64,000 nucleotides of DNA from Linanthus parryae (taxonomy: Eukaryota > Streptophyta > Magnoliopsida > Ericales > Polemoniaceae). Position 1 is the first letter of the stretch, and every line of letters begins with the position of its first letter. The stretch is taken from contig JALGPY010000002.1 of assembly GCA_023055425.1 (NCBI GenBank), positions 47,329,321-47,393,320 on the forward strand. The letters run 5' to 3'. Below the pieces are notes generated by a model. It saw only the letters and a program-made list of their open reading frames with translations, searched no databases and was not told the origin of the DNA. Shown in pieces: positions 11,048 through 23,095 of the stretch. Both the position numbers and the translations under genes were made by a program.

Positions 11048-14000
11048 CAATGAGTTTAGTGTATTTATTTGAGTACTTTAGCTGCTTTGAAAGTTTCACG
11101 AAACTCAACTCTTCTTGTATACAAGTATAGGTCTTTGTATGGATGAGTCTCGTATCTCATCTCTGAAATACGGAGGTGGTGTAGTGCCTGCGTTGAAAGC
11201 GTGTGAGAACGAGTAGATAATTTTGAATGAGATATTTGTTTTTAACGGGAAAGTTAGCATTCAAAATGTAATGTCAATTCGTGTAGTGAAATGATGTTTG
11301 AGGTTATAAAAAGATGGAGTGAGAATTGATGAGTAGTAATATAAATGAACATAGGGGGGAGAGAATGACCGTGTGATTGAAAATAGAAGTGATAACGATT
11401 TTAAGTCATGAAATCTAACGGCCCACAAGAGAGGTCATTAGGGTTTTCAACTTTAGATTTTACTCATTGTGATGGAAATAATCAGTACACCACATACTTT
11501 GGAAAATGATGTAACGTTAACCTCATCATTTGACAATTGACACTTTCTTTCACAGAATATCTGAAATTTATTATTTACATGAACCAGTGAAGAATATCTG
11601 AAATTTATTATTTACATGAACCAATGAAGATAATATCAGTAGAATCAAAATATGTGACGATGACTCAATAAGACCATCAGTGGAACACGTGTCCCTTAAG
11701 TGTTAAGTGTTACAAAACCCAAGGTGTTCATGCTTTCTCAATTTTCTCATTAACACCTACGTGGAAGTTGAAACTTGCTAAAAATGTTGATTTGTATTGT
11801 TTTGTATTTGCACATGTATCAAATGAAAGTACCTTGTGTGTTGTCATCTAGAAGTGCAGTTTTATAGATATATGGACAGCAAACAGAAAACCTTCATACA
11901 TCATGCACGTGATTGCTGTTAGATATCTCAGATTGGCAATTATTATCTTTTGGAGAGATATACTAATTGTTTTTTTTTGCATGCATATGCCGGATGCTTT
12001 TCCAGACCTAACATGGTAAATCTTTGACGGATCTCATGTTTTTCATTTATGAATATTTAAGTATGTGTAGCTTTGACTTCACATTTTCTGATGTCAACCT
12101 GTGGTGATTGCAGATCACTCTAATGGGATTCATGATGTTGGGGGTATCTGCCCTACTTAGCTACGTGAGTTTTATTCTTACTTCCCTCCTTCAGAGTCGT
12201 TAGTTTTGTTTCTGCACTATTGTTAGTTTAGTGGTATTTTGTTTAGTTTTTAACTAATATTCTATTGACTTTCTTGTAATGACTGCTTACAATTCTTTTG
12301 TCACACTACTGACTGAAAACTTATTATCATTTTTAACCCTCACCCACTAAAATGATTCAGTGATCCAGTATTTTTGTAGTGGATTGGGCCTCTTTTTTGA
12401 TAGGGAAATCAACTTTATCTACACACTTTTTTGATAGAAAACTTTATAAATAGAAATTTATGTACAGGCAGTTCTCATTGCTGCACGTGTGACCTTTGCA
12501 GTTGGCTTTAACCTGACACGAAGCAGTCCTATCACGTCTATACATCCTTGCTAATAGCTATACTGTATTTTCCTAGAAATTGGTGTGTATACGTGTATTG
12601 TGCTTAGAGAATCTTCATAACTCATTTAGCTCCTTACATATATTCGCCTGGGCTTTCTTCAGCTAGTTTTGGGTGTATGTGTATAAATGTAGTTCTTTTT
12701 TGCTTGGGCTTTTTTCAGCTATTTTTTGGGTATATTTGCCTGCATGTTTTCGTTGCCTCAGCTTTATGACGTCTCAACTGTTTCAGATATATTCGCCTCA
12801 CTTGGATACAGCTCCACCAAGATGGGTCCATTTTGCGCATGGATTGCTTCTTTTCTTATATCAGGTTTGTGAAGTGCAAGCAGAGTTACCATGATCTATT
12901 ATTCTGCAATTTTGTTAACTTTATAAATTCTTATATCATCATTGACCAATTTGGGTGTTCTTAATCCCAACTTCGCTTATTTCCTTCTGGATTTTGAGAG
13001 TTGCAGAGCCATACTGCTTGGTGTGTGTGTATAAAGCAGAGTTATCATGATATATTTATCCTGCAATGCTGTTAACCTTATAAATTCTTATATCATCTTT
13101 GACCAAATTTGGGCGTTTTACTTCCAACTTCGCTATTGTCCGGAATTTTGAGAGTTGCAGAGCCATACTGCTTCTTGGTGTATACACACACACACTTAGT
13201 CCTCATATAGGTGTCTGAGGCTGGGTGAAACGAAAGATTGCGTTAGAGGTTTTGTGTCCATAGAATCCTTGTTAGTTTTATTATGTAGTGCTGAATGTGG
13301 GCCAGAAGTTTGTAAATGAATAATTTAAGTAACCGAAGTCAAATTTAAGATGATAACTGATGTTTCTCTTAACATATCAAATTCTCTATAGGTGCATTAT
13401 TAAGAACTTTATACACAATAAAGATATAGAAGTTCAAAGTATCCTATTGATAGGCTCGTGAGAAAAGGGTAACAGTTTCAAATGATGTGTACAAGATTGA
13501 GTCAAAAGGATAACAGAGTTGCTAAAATTTAAGTGAGTTCTAACAGATCAAATTCGCTACAGGTGCATTATTTAGAACTTTATACACAATAAAGATATAT
13601 AAGTTCAAAGTATCCTAATGATAGGCTCGTGAGAAAAGGGGAACAGTTGCAAATGATGTCTACAAGAGTGAGTCAAAAGGATAACAGAGTTGCTAAAATG
13701 TAAGTGAATTGTAAGAATCCATAGGGTTCCACCTCAAAACCAATTGGCTATAAGTGGAGTAGCCCATTAAACTTATTATAACTTGTTATTGAATGTCCGA
13801 TGTGAGACTTCTCAACACGCCCCCTCACGTGTGGCATCCTTTGGCTACATGTGGATCTTTTTTGTCTGCGGGTGGCAATGAGCACGTGGGTTGACCTTAA
13901 GGGCAGCGTGGTCCACAGAGAGATCTTGTTCTTGAGCGGCACGATGTCTTATCACAACCTCATAGGCGTTGAGGTTAGCGCCTATAAGGTTTCCATCATC

Positions 14001-17000
14001 TCCGTTGACTGCACGGTCTTGTTTTATTACTGCAAGAGCCTCAACATTGACTTCTTCTTTCAGCTCGGCAATGTTTCCGTTTCCGCCTGTCCTTACGGTG
14101 AGTTGCGAGATTGCAGGTTGGAAGTGTGCTCTGTGCACCATCTGGTCCACTTGATTAGTACCAGCCATGGTGTGGTCCTCTCTCTCTCTATAGAGAATGG
14201 CACACGGCTTAGCAAAACGCAACGCGTATATATATTGGCGTTGTGAATTGCCAGCTACCACGTCACCTACCCTCAAGTTTAATGAGTAAATTTACTGGAC
14301 CCTCTGATTTGGAACCACATCAACTCATCTAGCAAGGGCTCGGAAATTTACTCGTAATATACTCATTAAACCAGAGGGTCATAATTTCCTAGCCCTTGCT
14401 AGATGGGTTGCTGTGGTTCCAAACCAGGGGGTTATTCCAGTAAATATACTCATTAAACTTATGGGTAGGGGGGGCCGTGGTAGCTGGCAATTCACAACGC
14501 CTATATATATACGCGTTTCGTTTTGCTAAGCCATGTGCCATTCACTATCGAGAGAGAACACCACACCAGGGCTGATACTAAGCAATTGGACCTATAATCT
14601 TGCAACTCACCGTAAGGGCGGGCGGAAACATTGCTGAGCTGAAAGAAGAAGTCAAGGCTGAGGCTCTTGCCGGGATAGAACAAGACCATCAGGCAACGAC
14701 AATGGAAACCTTATAGGCGCAACCCCAACGCCTAAGAGGCTGTGATAACATATCGTACCACTCAAGATCTCTTTGTGGACGACCATTCACGTGTGGGAAC
14801 CAGACTCTAATATCATGTAAGAAATAAGAATCCATGGGGTTTCACCTCAACACCAATTGGCTATGAAGGGAGTAGCCCATGAAACTTACCAACTCATTCT
14901 TCGTGTTATCGAATGTCTGATGTGGTACTTCATGAATCATTCTTCAATTCCTTTATGAGAAGATAACAATTTAAAGACCAGTAGGAGGAAATGATTCGTT
15001 GCGGCAAATTGTCTATTTTGGTAGAAGCATGCCAATTGTGAGTTCGTGACCAGTCATGTGAAGATATGCCTGAAATGGTATGGAAAAAGAATTGTGACCT
15101 ATCCTGAAAAGAAGGAATTATTATCTAGAAATAGCATAAGCTAGCTGTAGTTTAAAATGAGAAAATACCTTTGAGTTGGTTAGGCATGTACGTAGTGGCT
15201 GCATGTGCTTGTTACTTGAGACTTGTGACAGAATTAAGGGAGTCGAAGGACAAAATGGACTTGGTAAATCATTGCGCAAACTAAATCTTATTGGGGACGT
15301 GGTACTTGAAAGACTCTGGTGGAGGAAGTGAAGTTTGGCGACCGGCTCCAAGAAACTATCCGAAAGCCATTCAAGTTGTGTGTTTAAGCTCGTTACTGTT
15401 GTGTGCGTACATCAGGAGGCACATGTGGTTATTAATTGTTCTGAGTGGTAAAATTTTGAAGATAAACACACTTCATGTTATGTTTGTCCCACAGAGACTT
15501 GAAAGTCATGATATCACGTGAGTAGTCTTTGTATGAGTCCTGCTGGAAAACATGGCTAGTTTGACGAGATGCTTTAAGGTTTTAAAAGAATATAATTGCT
15601 TTGTATACTATATATTATCATTACTGTGCCAGGACTTGCTTCCATTCCATCCCTATTGTATTTTAGCCTTTGAAATGCTTGTCAGACTTTCGATGCTGTT
15701 GACGGGAAGCAGGCAAGGAGAACAAATTCCTCGAGTCCACTGGGGGAGCTTTTTGACCATGGTGAATTAAGTCTTTCATGTAGCTAATCTTCATATTTCT
15801 TTTTCGGTTATGCTTGCAAACTAACATCTCTTTTGACATTGACTTAAATTGCAGGATGTGATGCTCTTGCCTGCGCAGTACGTACTTTTATTGTAAAATT
15901 GTTTCTTTTTAACTACTGTTAGTGTACTTCATCTTTATCTCTCAACAGTTGGAGTCTTTGGCTTTTGGGAGCACTGCCATGTGTGGAAGAAGTACTTTCT
16001 GGTTTTGGGTGATTTCAGCTATTCCGTTTTATGGTGCTACATGGGAACAGTAAGTGGCTCACTTCACACTGGTTGCTCGTGAGGATGCTCATAAGCCTAT
16101 GATAAATAGTCAAATATTATTCTTGCTTTCCATGCTAAATTTTGCATACAGCGTGCATTCCGGCCTGGACAACCATTACCGAAACTGTTAGCATGCCCTC
16201 CCCAGTTTCCAAACACCTAATGCCCTATCCAGTATCGAAAGGTGTGGCAATCAACCTTTTGTTAAAAATATCCGACCATACCCTAACCATCACGATTGTT
16301 GTCAGCACCAAAAAAAATAATAGCAGAAAAATGAAAAAGAATGAGGAAGAAAAAGATAAACACAAATACTTCCTTTCTATTAAAAAATTGAAAACAAAGT
16401 TATCTCTCGATCTTTCTCCATCTCCACCAACCTCTCCCTCCCTGCCGTTCTCTCTACCCTAACAGAGATCATATCGCCAATCCTTCTGTGTTTGTGTGTG
16501 TGCAAGACATGGACGGTGGGGTGGGGTTGATCAGAAGATTTTGAAATTACGTGACTCCAATCTCAATTGAGGATATCGGAGCCTAATATGGTGGCCGAGT
16601 GGTGCGATTGATTGCAGAAGGTTTCGGGAGATATAGAAAGCTGGGTTTCATTTGGGCATTGATCTGTGTTTCTTTGTGTCTTGCTATAATCGATTCAGTT
16701 GGAGTTCAAACCAGATCTGTTCGTGGTGAGGTCGATGATCGGTCTCTGGTCTGTTCTCTGTCTGGTGGCCATTGATTCGGACAGAAGCTTCTTCTCTGGT
16801 GGCTCTATGTCGGCGATTTGGAGACTCGATTGCGATGGTTTGTTCGGTGTGGTGGCTGACTTGGTTGGAAGTGGCGGTCTTGGTGGAGGGGGTGATTGTC
16901 TTGGTGGCGATGAGGGTGGGATGTTGTTCGGTGGAGGTGATGGTGGCAGCGGGGGTGATTTCATTGGTGAATTGGAGGGAGTGTTCACAATGTTATTATT

Positions 17001-20000
17001 TCTTTTAGTTGGATAATTTTATCCCTACATCAAGGGACATATTTGGAAAGTAACAGAAAATGTTAACAGAAACTTTACCAAAAGATTGATTGCCACACCT
17101 TTTGGAACCGGGGAGGGTATTAAGGCAGGTTCAGAATTGAGGAGGAACGCTGACTGTTTGGGTAATTGGGGGTGGGCAAGCAATTAAGCCTATCATGTAT
17201 CAATCAATGTTGGATACAATTGGAAGTTATTTGCACGATAGAGCAAAGAGAACAAACCAAAAAGAGATGAAATTTTATTGGTATTGAAATGATAATCCCG
17301 GATTTAAGAGCCTTGTCTCTCCCACAGGATTTTGAGAGCCTGGTCTCTCCCTAAACCAAATGACTACCAGAGTCAACGTCCCTACCTCATTAAACAAACA
17401 CCTATGTATTCTCATCGTTCTCTGTTGAAGTCTAAAATTCACTGATTTGATACTCACCAAATCAGGACCCAAATTAACATAAATCAAATTAATTAACAAA
17501 ATCAGAAATTCCAATCAAGCATCAATCACTTAATCTGCATGCAGATTTCTCGCTCTATAATAGGTATGGATTATTGAGTTTCTATTACTGCACTGAAGGG
17601 GAGAGGCCGAGTCTCATACCTGAAACTCGAGGAGCTTATAAGAGCATCTCCAACAGGAGGAGCAAAACCTGGTTTGAACCAAAATTCGGTCCAAATTGAC
17701 AAAAACATAGCTCCAACAGGTGGAGCATTGGGAGGAGCAAAAGCAAAGACAGGTTTTTGGAGGAGCAAACCTGTGACAATTATGTCCAGGAGCAAATATA
17801 AAAATATAACTTTTAATGATTTTTGGGTTTTAGTTAGATGGTTGGGCTGTAGAAATTAGGTTGGGCCACTAATCATAATTTTAATTGCTTAGGATTGGGA
17901 TTCTCCATAAATCGTTAGTGGGTTTATTATTTAAATTTATTATTTTTAACATGTAAATTATTACAAAAATTATTTAACATGTTATTTAATCTAAAATTCT
18001 AAATTATTTGATCTTAATTTGTATGTAAATTAGTTAATTTAAATTATTACTTTATATTAATTCATATGAAAAATATAATATTAATATTAAGTTTCAATAA
18101 TGGAGCAATTTTGCTCCACTGGTGGAGCTCAAGCAACAAAATCCTGGACCAAATCTGATCCAAGGACATTTTTTTTGCTCCTCACTGTTGGAGATGCTCT
18201 AATGCCCTTACCTTAATATAGCAACCCAGTGCTACTATTATTTGATGATAACATTGTTCTTAACTGGGAATAGATGGATTTTTTTATTGTTCAGTTTCAT
18301 CTACATTTTACATGTGCCTGTGTTGGCCATAGTCTTATGGTATGCTGCTCACAAGTTATGCTCCTCTGAGGTCCAACTCTCTTGGGTACTCAGCCTGTTG
18401 TTACTACCTTTTTTCTTATGAGATGTTGTCAGCTGACTTATGATAATAACCAATTGATTTTCTTCTTTTTCTTTCAGCTATTTCACCAATACTCTTATTC
18501 TTCCAGCAGTAAATGGGCCTACAGAGGGTCTGATGCTGATATACCTATGTCACTTCTTTACGGCTATGGTTGGTAAGGTCCTTTGACATGCTGGTCTTAT
18601 CAATACTCAAGTCAATATTAGCCTCTTTGCATATTTATTACTATATGACTTGAAAGGAAGTCATCTAGCAGTCTTCTGATTCCCCCTTCCAGTACATATT
18701 CCGCCAATTTTTTAAGTTCATTTATGTCTCTCCAGGTGCCCAGTGGTGGGCTCAACAACTTGGGGAGTCTCTGCCTTTCTTGAGCTGGCTTCCGTTTTTA
18801 AGTGGTAAGAAAGCTCATATCAGGAGGTCTTTCTTCTTTATTTTGGTGCCAGATCTTTGCATTGTCATTTATGGAATCCTTTTGCAGATTTGCCCACCTG
18901 ATGTCTTACAATTCCTGCTCTTTGTTTCTTACTTTTTTCGGTGTGATTATTTTTCATTTCAGAAATCCCAACATTCAGGGTCGTGTTGTTTCTAATGGTC
19001 ATCTTTGCTGTGATACCAACAGTCTACTTTAAGTAAGTACAGCATGTGCCTGAGTACTTGTTAAGTATCCATGCATTTCATCAGTATTATGTTTATTTTT
19101 GTTTGCCCACCTCATCATGTGTGCTTCTCTCATATTGTTAATTATGAAACATGGTCAATAATAGTTACACAAAAGGAGTTGCTAGATTGGTTTTGATCGC
19201 TCACTGCAGCAGTCGGTGTAAGAAACCAGCTTTGGAAACAATTTTTAGCACTATTTCTATAACGGGAGATGAGCTTGCACGCTTGTCTATGTCACCTGTG
19301 CATCCGTTTGTTTGGATGTGTTAAGAATTATTTTGGACTAAAATACAACAATGATGTCAATTTGACAGAACATTGTTATCGACATTAAGAAACACTGACG
19401 CAACATGTTTCAGCTTAAATCCATGATTTTCTGAGACTATTTTATTATAATGGACTAATGATCAGTTTTAATTTGTTTGCGAAATGTTATGGTTTTCTGC
19501 AGTGTTCACAATGTTTACAAGGTTGTTCAGGCAAGGAAAGGAAGCATGTTATTGGCTTTAGCAATGGTAAATATAATCATTTTGGATCATTTTCTCTTAC
19601 TATTTGAGATGTTCATATCATCTTATTGCTTCTGTTTGGCAGCTTTACCCGTTCGTCGTTCTGTTAGGAGGAGTCTTGGTGTGGTACGGGACTTTTGCTG
19701 TTTGCTGTTTTTTCCTTTCCATGTGCATGGCTTTTTAGGTGTCTTCCATAATACGTAATTTTCCTACAGGGATTACCTGTCTGCAGTTGATCTGTTGGGG
19801 AGCTACCCACATTTGGTTATAATGGGAACTGGACTTATATTTGGATTCCTCGTGGTAAGCTACACATCTTTGCTCTGGATATCTCTTTAAGTTCAATCCT
19901 GTAACCAGGCAGCTGGATTTAGGGGTTACTTATACACTACTTTCGTTTCTCCACAATTCACTACCATTTCTGCAGTCTCTTTGTAGAACTATCATTTCGT

Positions 20001-23000
20001 ATAATTGACACCCTATTCCAACTTTTTATCTTCATGTTATGCACATGCAAACTTTAGAAACTGTCGAACGGAGGGAGTAGTATTCGACAGTAAATGTATA
20101 ATTATAACTTTGCATGTTACCTATATTAAGTTCCCTGGTCAGTCAATTTATAGAATATCTATAAGCTTGTGCAGTGTTTACATCAGTAATTACTTAATTT
20201 TCTTAGCTGTATAAACACGAGCAGCTATGCGAATAGCTGTATTGGATCGTAATGCTGGCACTCCTGACATGCTTACTTACCCATCCTTTTCTTTTTCAAG
20301 GGCACAGAGTCTAGAAGTTGTTGGACCAAGAAAAGAAAATCTCTAAAATCTGCATGTATACAGCCTGTCTTTTTTCAGTCTACTTTGCACCTTATTTATG
20401 GTACCAACCTTAATTATGCGCAGGCTATGCTTGGATTTTCTAAGAAAAGGGAAGTGAATGTGAAAATATAAATAAAAAGCTCAAATAATCTTGGACTCGT
20501 GAGTTTTAAAAACTAAATTCCCTAACAATATATATAATTTTATATTACTTTTTGAAACTATTGTAGAAAATGTTTTTTTTTTTTTTTTTTTATCACATTC
20601 ATATTCGAAGTATTTTTTTTTCTTTGCGCTCCCCTTTCAATTTCTTTTAGGTAAACTTCATTATGCATTTTGATCAATTTTAAAGCACGGGTATAATTTT
20701 CGGACTCTGGCCAAACCACAGGTGAAGTTCACCCTTTTCTTATACCAGCAAAATCTATGGTTCCAATTTTAGTTTTTAAAACAAGACTGGAACCAGGTGT
20801 GGTTTGACAATTGGATTGGCCACAGTCAAGCTGGTGCATTTTTACCCCAGAACCGGGCGGGTCGTAAGCCGCCCAGATTTGATTTATTCTTAAAAAACTA
20901 ATTTGAGGCACATGCGAGGAGAATCGAACCCGCATTAATCCTGACTTACTAGGCATTATACCACAGGCAGAAGCGTAAAAATGTAATCTTAGACTCCGTT
21001 TTTATAATAAATACATAAACACAATTACTTAAAGTTTTAGGCTAATTTGTTATTCCCATGTAATGTTGTAGTGCAACTGAATATTTCTATGAATTTCCTG
21101 TCTAAAATGAAATTTGTTTCTATTACTCTATATTAAGTACTAACTTCCTTCATGTTGGATTGATTTTGTCTTTAGTCATACTTCATCTGCACATGATAGT
21201 AATTGTTTCGTAAGACCGAACCCTACATTTCATGCTTCATAGAGATAATACTGCTTTTTAGTTAAATGTATGTTCTTGAATCAGCCTACTTATTTATTAA
21301 ATATGAAGCACTAAACCAGGGCCTAACATGATTGACGTCCAGTTCGGTTTTAAATGAATAATCTCATTTTGTTACCCTTCCAGTTACCACCATTAAACGG
21401 CATGATTTTATGTTGGAACTTCTTTCTGCAGGGAAGGATGATCTTGGCCCACCTATGCGATGAACCCAAGGGGCTAAAAACTCAAATGTGCATGGTAGGT
21501 TATAATCTATAATGGCCAACTCTTTTACTCGTGTTTTACTTCCCGTGGAATTATTTCACGTGTCACATGCTCATCTGCTGAAACTTTTTGTTGTTTTTTC
21601 AGTCTCTTGTCTGTCTTCCTTTCGCCATCGCCAATTCTCTCACTGCCAAATTGAACAATGGGTATGTCGTATTATGATTATCGATATACATCTATCTTGA
21701 ATACTATCAAGAGGTTGACCTGCTTCACTGCTTCACTTATTGGTTTATCCATCTGGTACGCATTGTGGAGATACTCATAGGACTGACAAAAGATGTACTT
21801 TTGACAGAACTCCATTAGTTGATGAGCTTTGGGTACTTCTGGCTTACACCGCCTTAGCAGGTATTGTTTCTTTTGCCTGCTGTTTTTTAGGGCTACATTG
21901 TCGCACAAAAGACTTATTCTTTTACAAGGATATTCTTTGGATCCTGTTTGAAGTTATATGATGGGTTAACGTTGATTCTTATGTAGATGACTAGTGTCTT
22001 TCATGTCCTGCTTACGTTTGCTTTTGTTTTGAGAATTCCGCTCTAAACCAAGATACATTATGTGGCCTCATGTATCTTCTGTTTTTTATTGGTCTTCAGC
22101 AACATTCTATCTGCACTTGGCGACATCCGTGATTCATGAAATAACAACAGCATTGGGCATATACTGTTTCCGGTATGTGTCTTTCAGAGTTCAATTGTCT
22201 TGTTCCTTATCGTACTGTGTAACAGTTGCTCTTTGTCTTGGTGTGTGCAATGCTTCTTCTGTTTTAGTTTGTTATTTTCTTGTTTTGGGGCATTTCGGGT
22301 ATGTATTGATTTGTGTAGGCAGAAATTCTGTTTCTTGAGTCTTTAGGGGCTGGACACAGCATCTCCTTGCCTTGATGTGTCCTGGTCCGTCCGCAAAATA
22401 CGACGAAAACATTACGACGAACTCGTGCCATTTTGAAGTGATTGTTATACATTCCATGTTAATTGCTTCAGGTCAATGGATGATTCATGTCCGTGTCTGA
22501 CACAATGAAATCCCAAAAGTGGTTTCTGACTTGAAAACAGATAGTATAAATCCCTACCAGCTAAGTAGTTTCCACAGAAACCCAAGGGAAGGACACGGTG
22601 CAGAATCCTCAATAGGGTTTGATGGTTAAAGATTTCAATGACTTAGTGAGTACATGATATAATTATGTACGCTCAAGATAGAATAGTAAATGAACTCGGA
22701 ATAGTAATTGTAAAAAACAGATTTTTAAGTTGAATGTACTTGTAGATGCCAAATGCCAAATGAGTTTCTCTACATCTTCCCCCCATTCTATATGGTACTT
22801 GGCGGAGGTATTCAAGGACCAGGGGTGGCACTTGCCCTGAGTTTTCAGAAATTCCACTTGCACCCCTAATTGTGAGTATTTTCATAGTCGAACCATTTTA
22901 TTAATTACACAAATGCCTCGGCTGATTCCGAGCTCTTGCACGAGTGCCCTGACTTCACTTAGAATTTCGCCTCGGCTGTTCCTTAATCCTGGCTCCGCCT

Positions 23001-23095
23001 CTGGCTATTATGTTATAGAAGAGGATCCTTTCTGGTACAAATTATTGGTCTGATTTTCCTTAATGTCCACCAGGATAACGAGGAAGGAAGCTTGA
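8305..23095 (+). CDS. AAPT1: Aminoalcoholphosphotransferase (choline/ethanolamine phosphotransferase)
   Basis: The protein transfers phosphocholine or phosphoethanolamine from CDP-alcohols to diacylglycerol, the last Kennedy-pathway step, in ER/Golgi membranes. I assembled 18 coding exons, all with GT-AG borders and matching phases: 8305-8441, 12006-12015, 12114-12164, 12787-12864, 15686-15761, 15855-15877, 15949-16049, 18478-18572, 18736-18804, 18963-19032, 19503-19566, 19643-19683, 19770-19854, 21432-21494, 21603-21661, 21808-21860, 22100-22172, 23074-23095. They total 1170 nt, i.e. 389 residues, the usual length of plant AAPT. The start [20 protein letters not shown] is diagnostic. The CDP-alcohol phosphotransferase signature spans residues 98-120, with D98, G99, A102, R103, G112, D116 and D120 all present. 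Several hydrophobic segments follow, and the end is RITRKEA. Exon 2 is only 10 nt. Introns 1, 4, 7 and 13 are swollen by transposons. The coding sequence looks intact. Confidence 0.96.
10556..10958. mobile_element. Degenerate MITE, hAT-like ends
   Basis: The ends AGGGCTAGTGGCGTTTAG and ACCAAACAAGCTCT are imperfect inverted repeats of the GGGCTxGTTTGGTAA type. Inside are several GCTGCT/CAGCAG-like words. This resembles the element at 23994-24435 but is more decayed. No clear target duplication is visible. Confidence 0.45.
11013..11045 (+). repeat. T33 homopolymer
   Basis: An uninterrupted run of thymines in AAPT intron 1. It is possibly an old antisense poly(A) of a retroposed sequence, but no parent is recognisable. 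Confidence 0.9.
11552..11627 (+). repeat. 38-bp tandem duplication
   Basis: The word GAATATCTGAAATTTATTAT plus TTACATGAACCA occurs twice back to back, with one difference (CAGTGAA versus CAATGAA). Confidence 0.85.
13371..13709 (+). repeat. ~170-bp two-copy tandem duplication in AAPT intron 4
   Basis: Unit 1 starts AACATATCAAATTC at 13371 and unit 2 AACAGATCAAATTC at 13542; both end with GTTGCTAAAAT(T/G)TAAGTGA. The units are about 95% alike by eye. The small LTR element that follows is inserted at the very end of unit 2. Confidence 0.85.
13710..14932 (-). mobile_element. Small TRIM-like LTR retrotransposon with internal palindrome
   Basis: On the minus strand the 5' LTR is 14932-14816 and the 3' LTR 13817-13710 (117 and 108 bp, TG...CA). 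A primer-binding site resembling the initiator-Met type (TGATATTAGAGTCT versus TGGTATCAGAGCCT, differing only by transitions) follows the 5' LTR. A purine tract GAGGGGGCG precedes the 3' LTR. A 5-bp target duplication TGAAT flanks the element (13705-13709, 14933-14937). There are no gag or pol domains. The interior is mainly an inverted repeat of about 450-bp arms centred near 14365. It lies in AAPT intron 4, antisense to the gene, and needs enzymes supplied in trans. Confidence 0.82.
13855..14800. repeat. Long imperfect palindrome inside the TRIM-like element
   Basis: The left arm (about 13860-14350) and right arm (about 14384-14800) are reverse complements over most of their length. Paired landmarks are GGCGTTGTGAATTGCCAGCT near 14240 with AGCTGGCAATTCACAACGCC near 14485, and CTAGCAAGGGCT with AGCCCTTGCTAG at the centre. 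The right arm has some deletions. A 143-codon open frame on the minus strand of the left arm is not preserved in the right arm, so I do not call a gene. Confidence 0.8.
16186..17186. mobile_element. MULE-like element with a proline-rich coding insert
   Basis: Long imperfect terminal inverted repeats are seen. The left one reads TAGCATGCCCTCCCCAGTTT ... AAAGGTGTGGCAATCAACC, and the right one is its approximate reverse complement (GGTGTGGCAATCAATC when inverted, 17077-17107, with outer match to about 17186). Between them, on the minus strand (16988-16695), an open frame of 97 codons is rich in [14 protein letters not shown] repeats like cell-wall or PERK extracellular proteins. Long TIRs around gene-like sequence suggest a Pack-MULE. 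No clear 9-bp target duplication was found. It lies in AAPT intron 7. Confidence 0.42.
17642..18199. mobile_element. Tourist/PIF-Harbinger-like MITE
   Basis: The ends GAGCATCTCCAACAG and CTGTTGGAGATGCTC are perfect inverted repeats flanked by the trinucleotide TAA on both sides, as for PIF/Harbinger elements. Inside are further GGAGCAAAA/TTTTGCTCC words and an AT-rich core. It is inserted in AAPT intron 7. Confidence 0.82.
20575..20592 (+). repeat. T-rich homopolymer in AAPT intron 13
   Basis: A run of about 18 thymines in an otherwise unremarkable intron. Confidence 0.8.
20700..20965 (-). mobile_element. Possible tRNA-derived SINE remnant
   Basis: The minus strand begins with GCCTGTGGTATAATGCC (box-A-like) and about 30 bases later GCGGGTTCGATTCTCC (box-B-like), followed by a non-tRNA body. 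This is the order of an RNA polymerase III SINE head. I see no clear tail or target duplication, so this is tentative. Confidence 0.35.

Larger units (their letters stand above)
8442..12005 (+). other. AAPT intron 1 (3.56 kb)
   Basis: This long AT-rich intron has no convincing coding sequence. It contains a hAT-like MITE (10556-10958), a T33 tract (11013-11045) and a 38-bp tandem duplication (11552-11627). I see nothing assignable in 8442-10555. Confidence 0.8.

Noticed and set aside
13845..14276. A 143-codon minus-strand frame in AAPT intron 4.
   Set aside because: It lies in one arm of the palindrome, is not kept open in the other arm, and has no recognisable domain.
20055..20090. CGAACGGAGGGAGTAGTATTCG looks like one end of a Stowaway MITE.
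   Set aside because: No opposite end with CTCCGTTCG could be found at a suitable distance.
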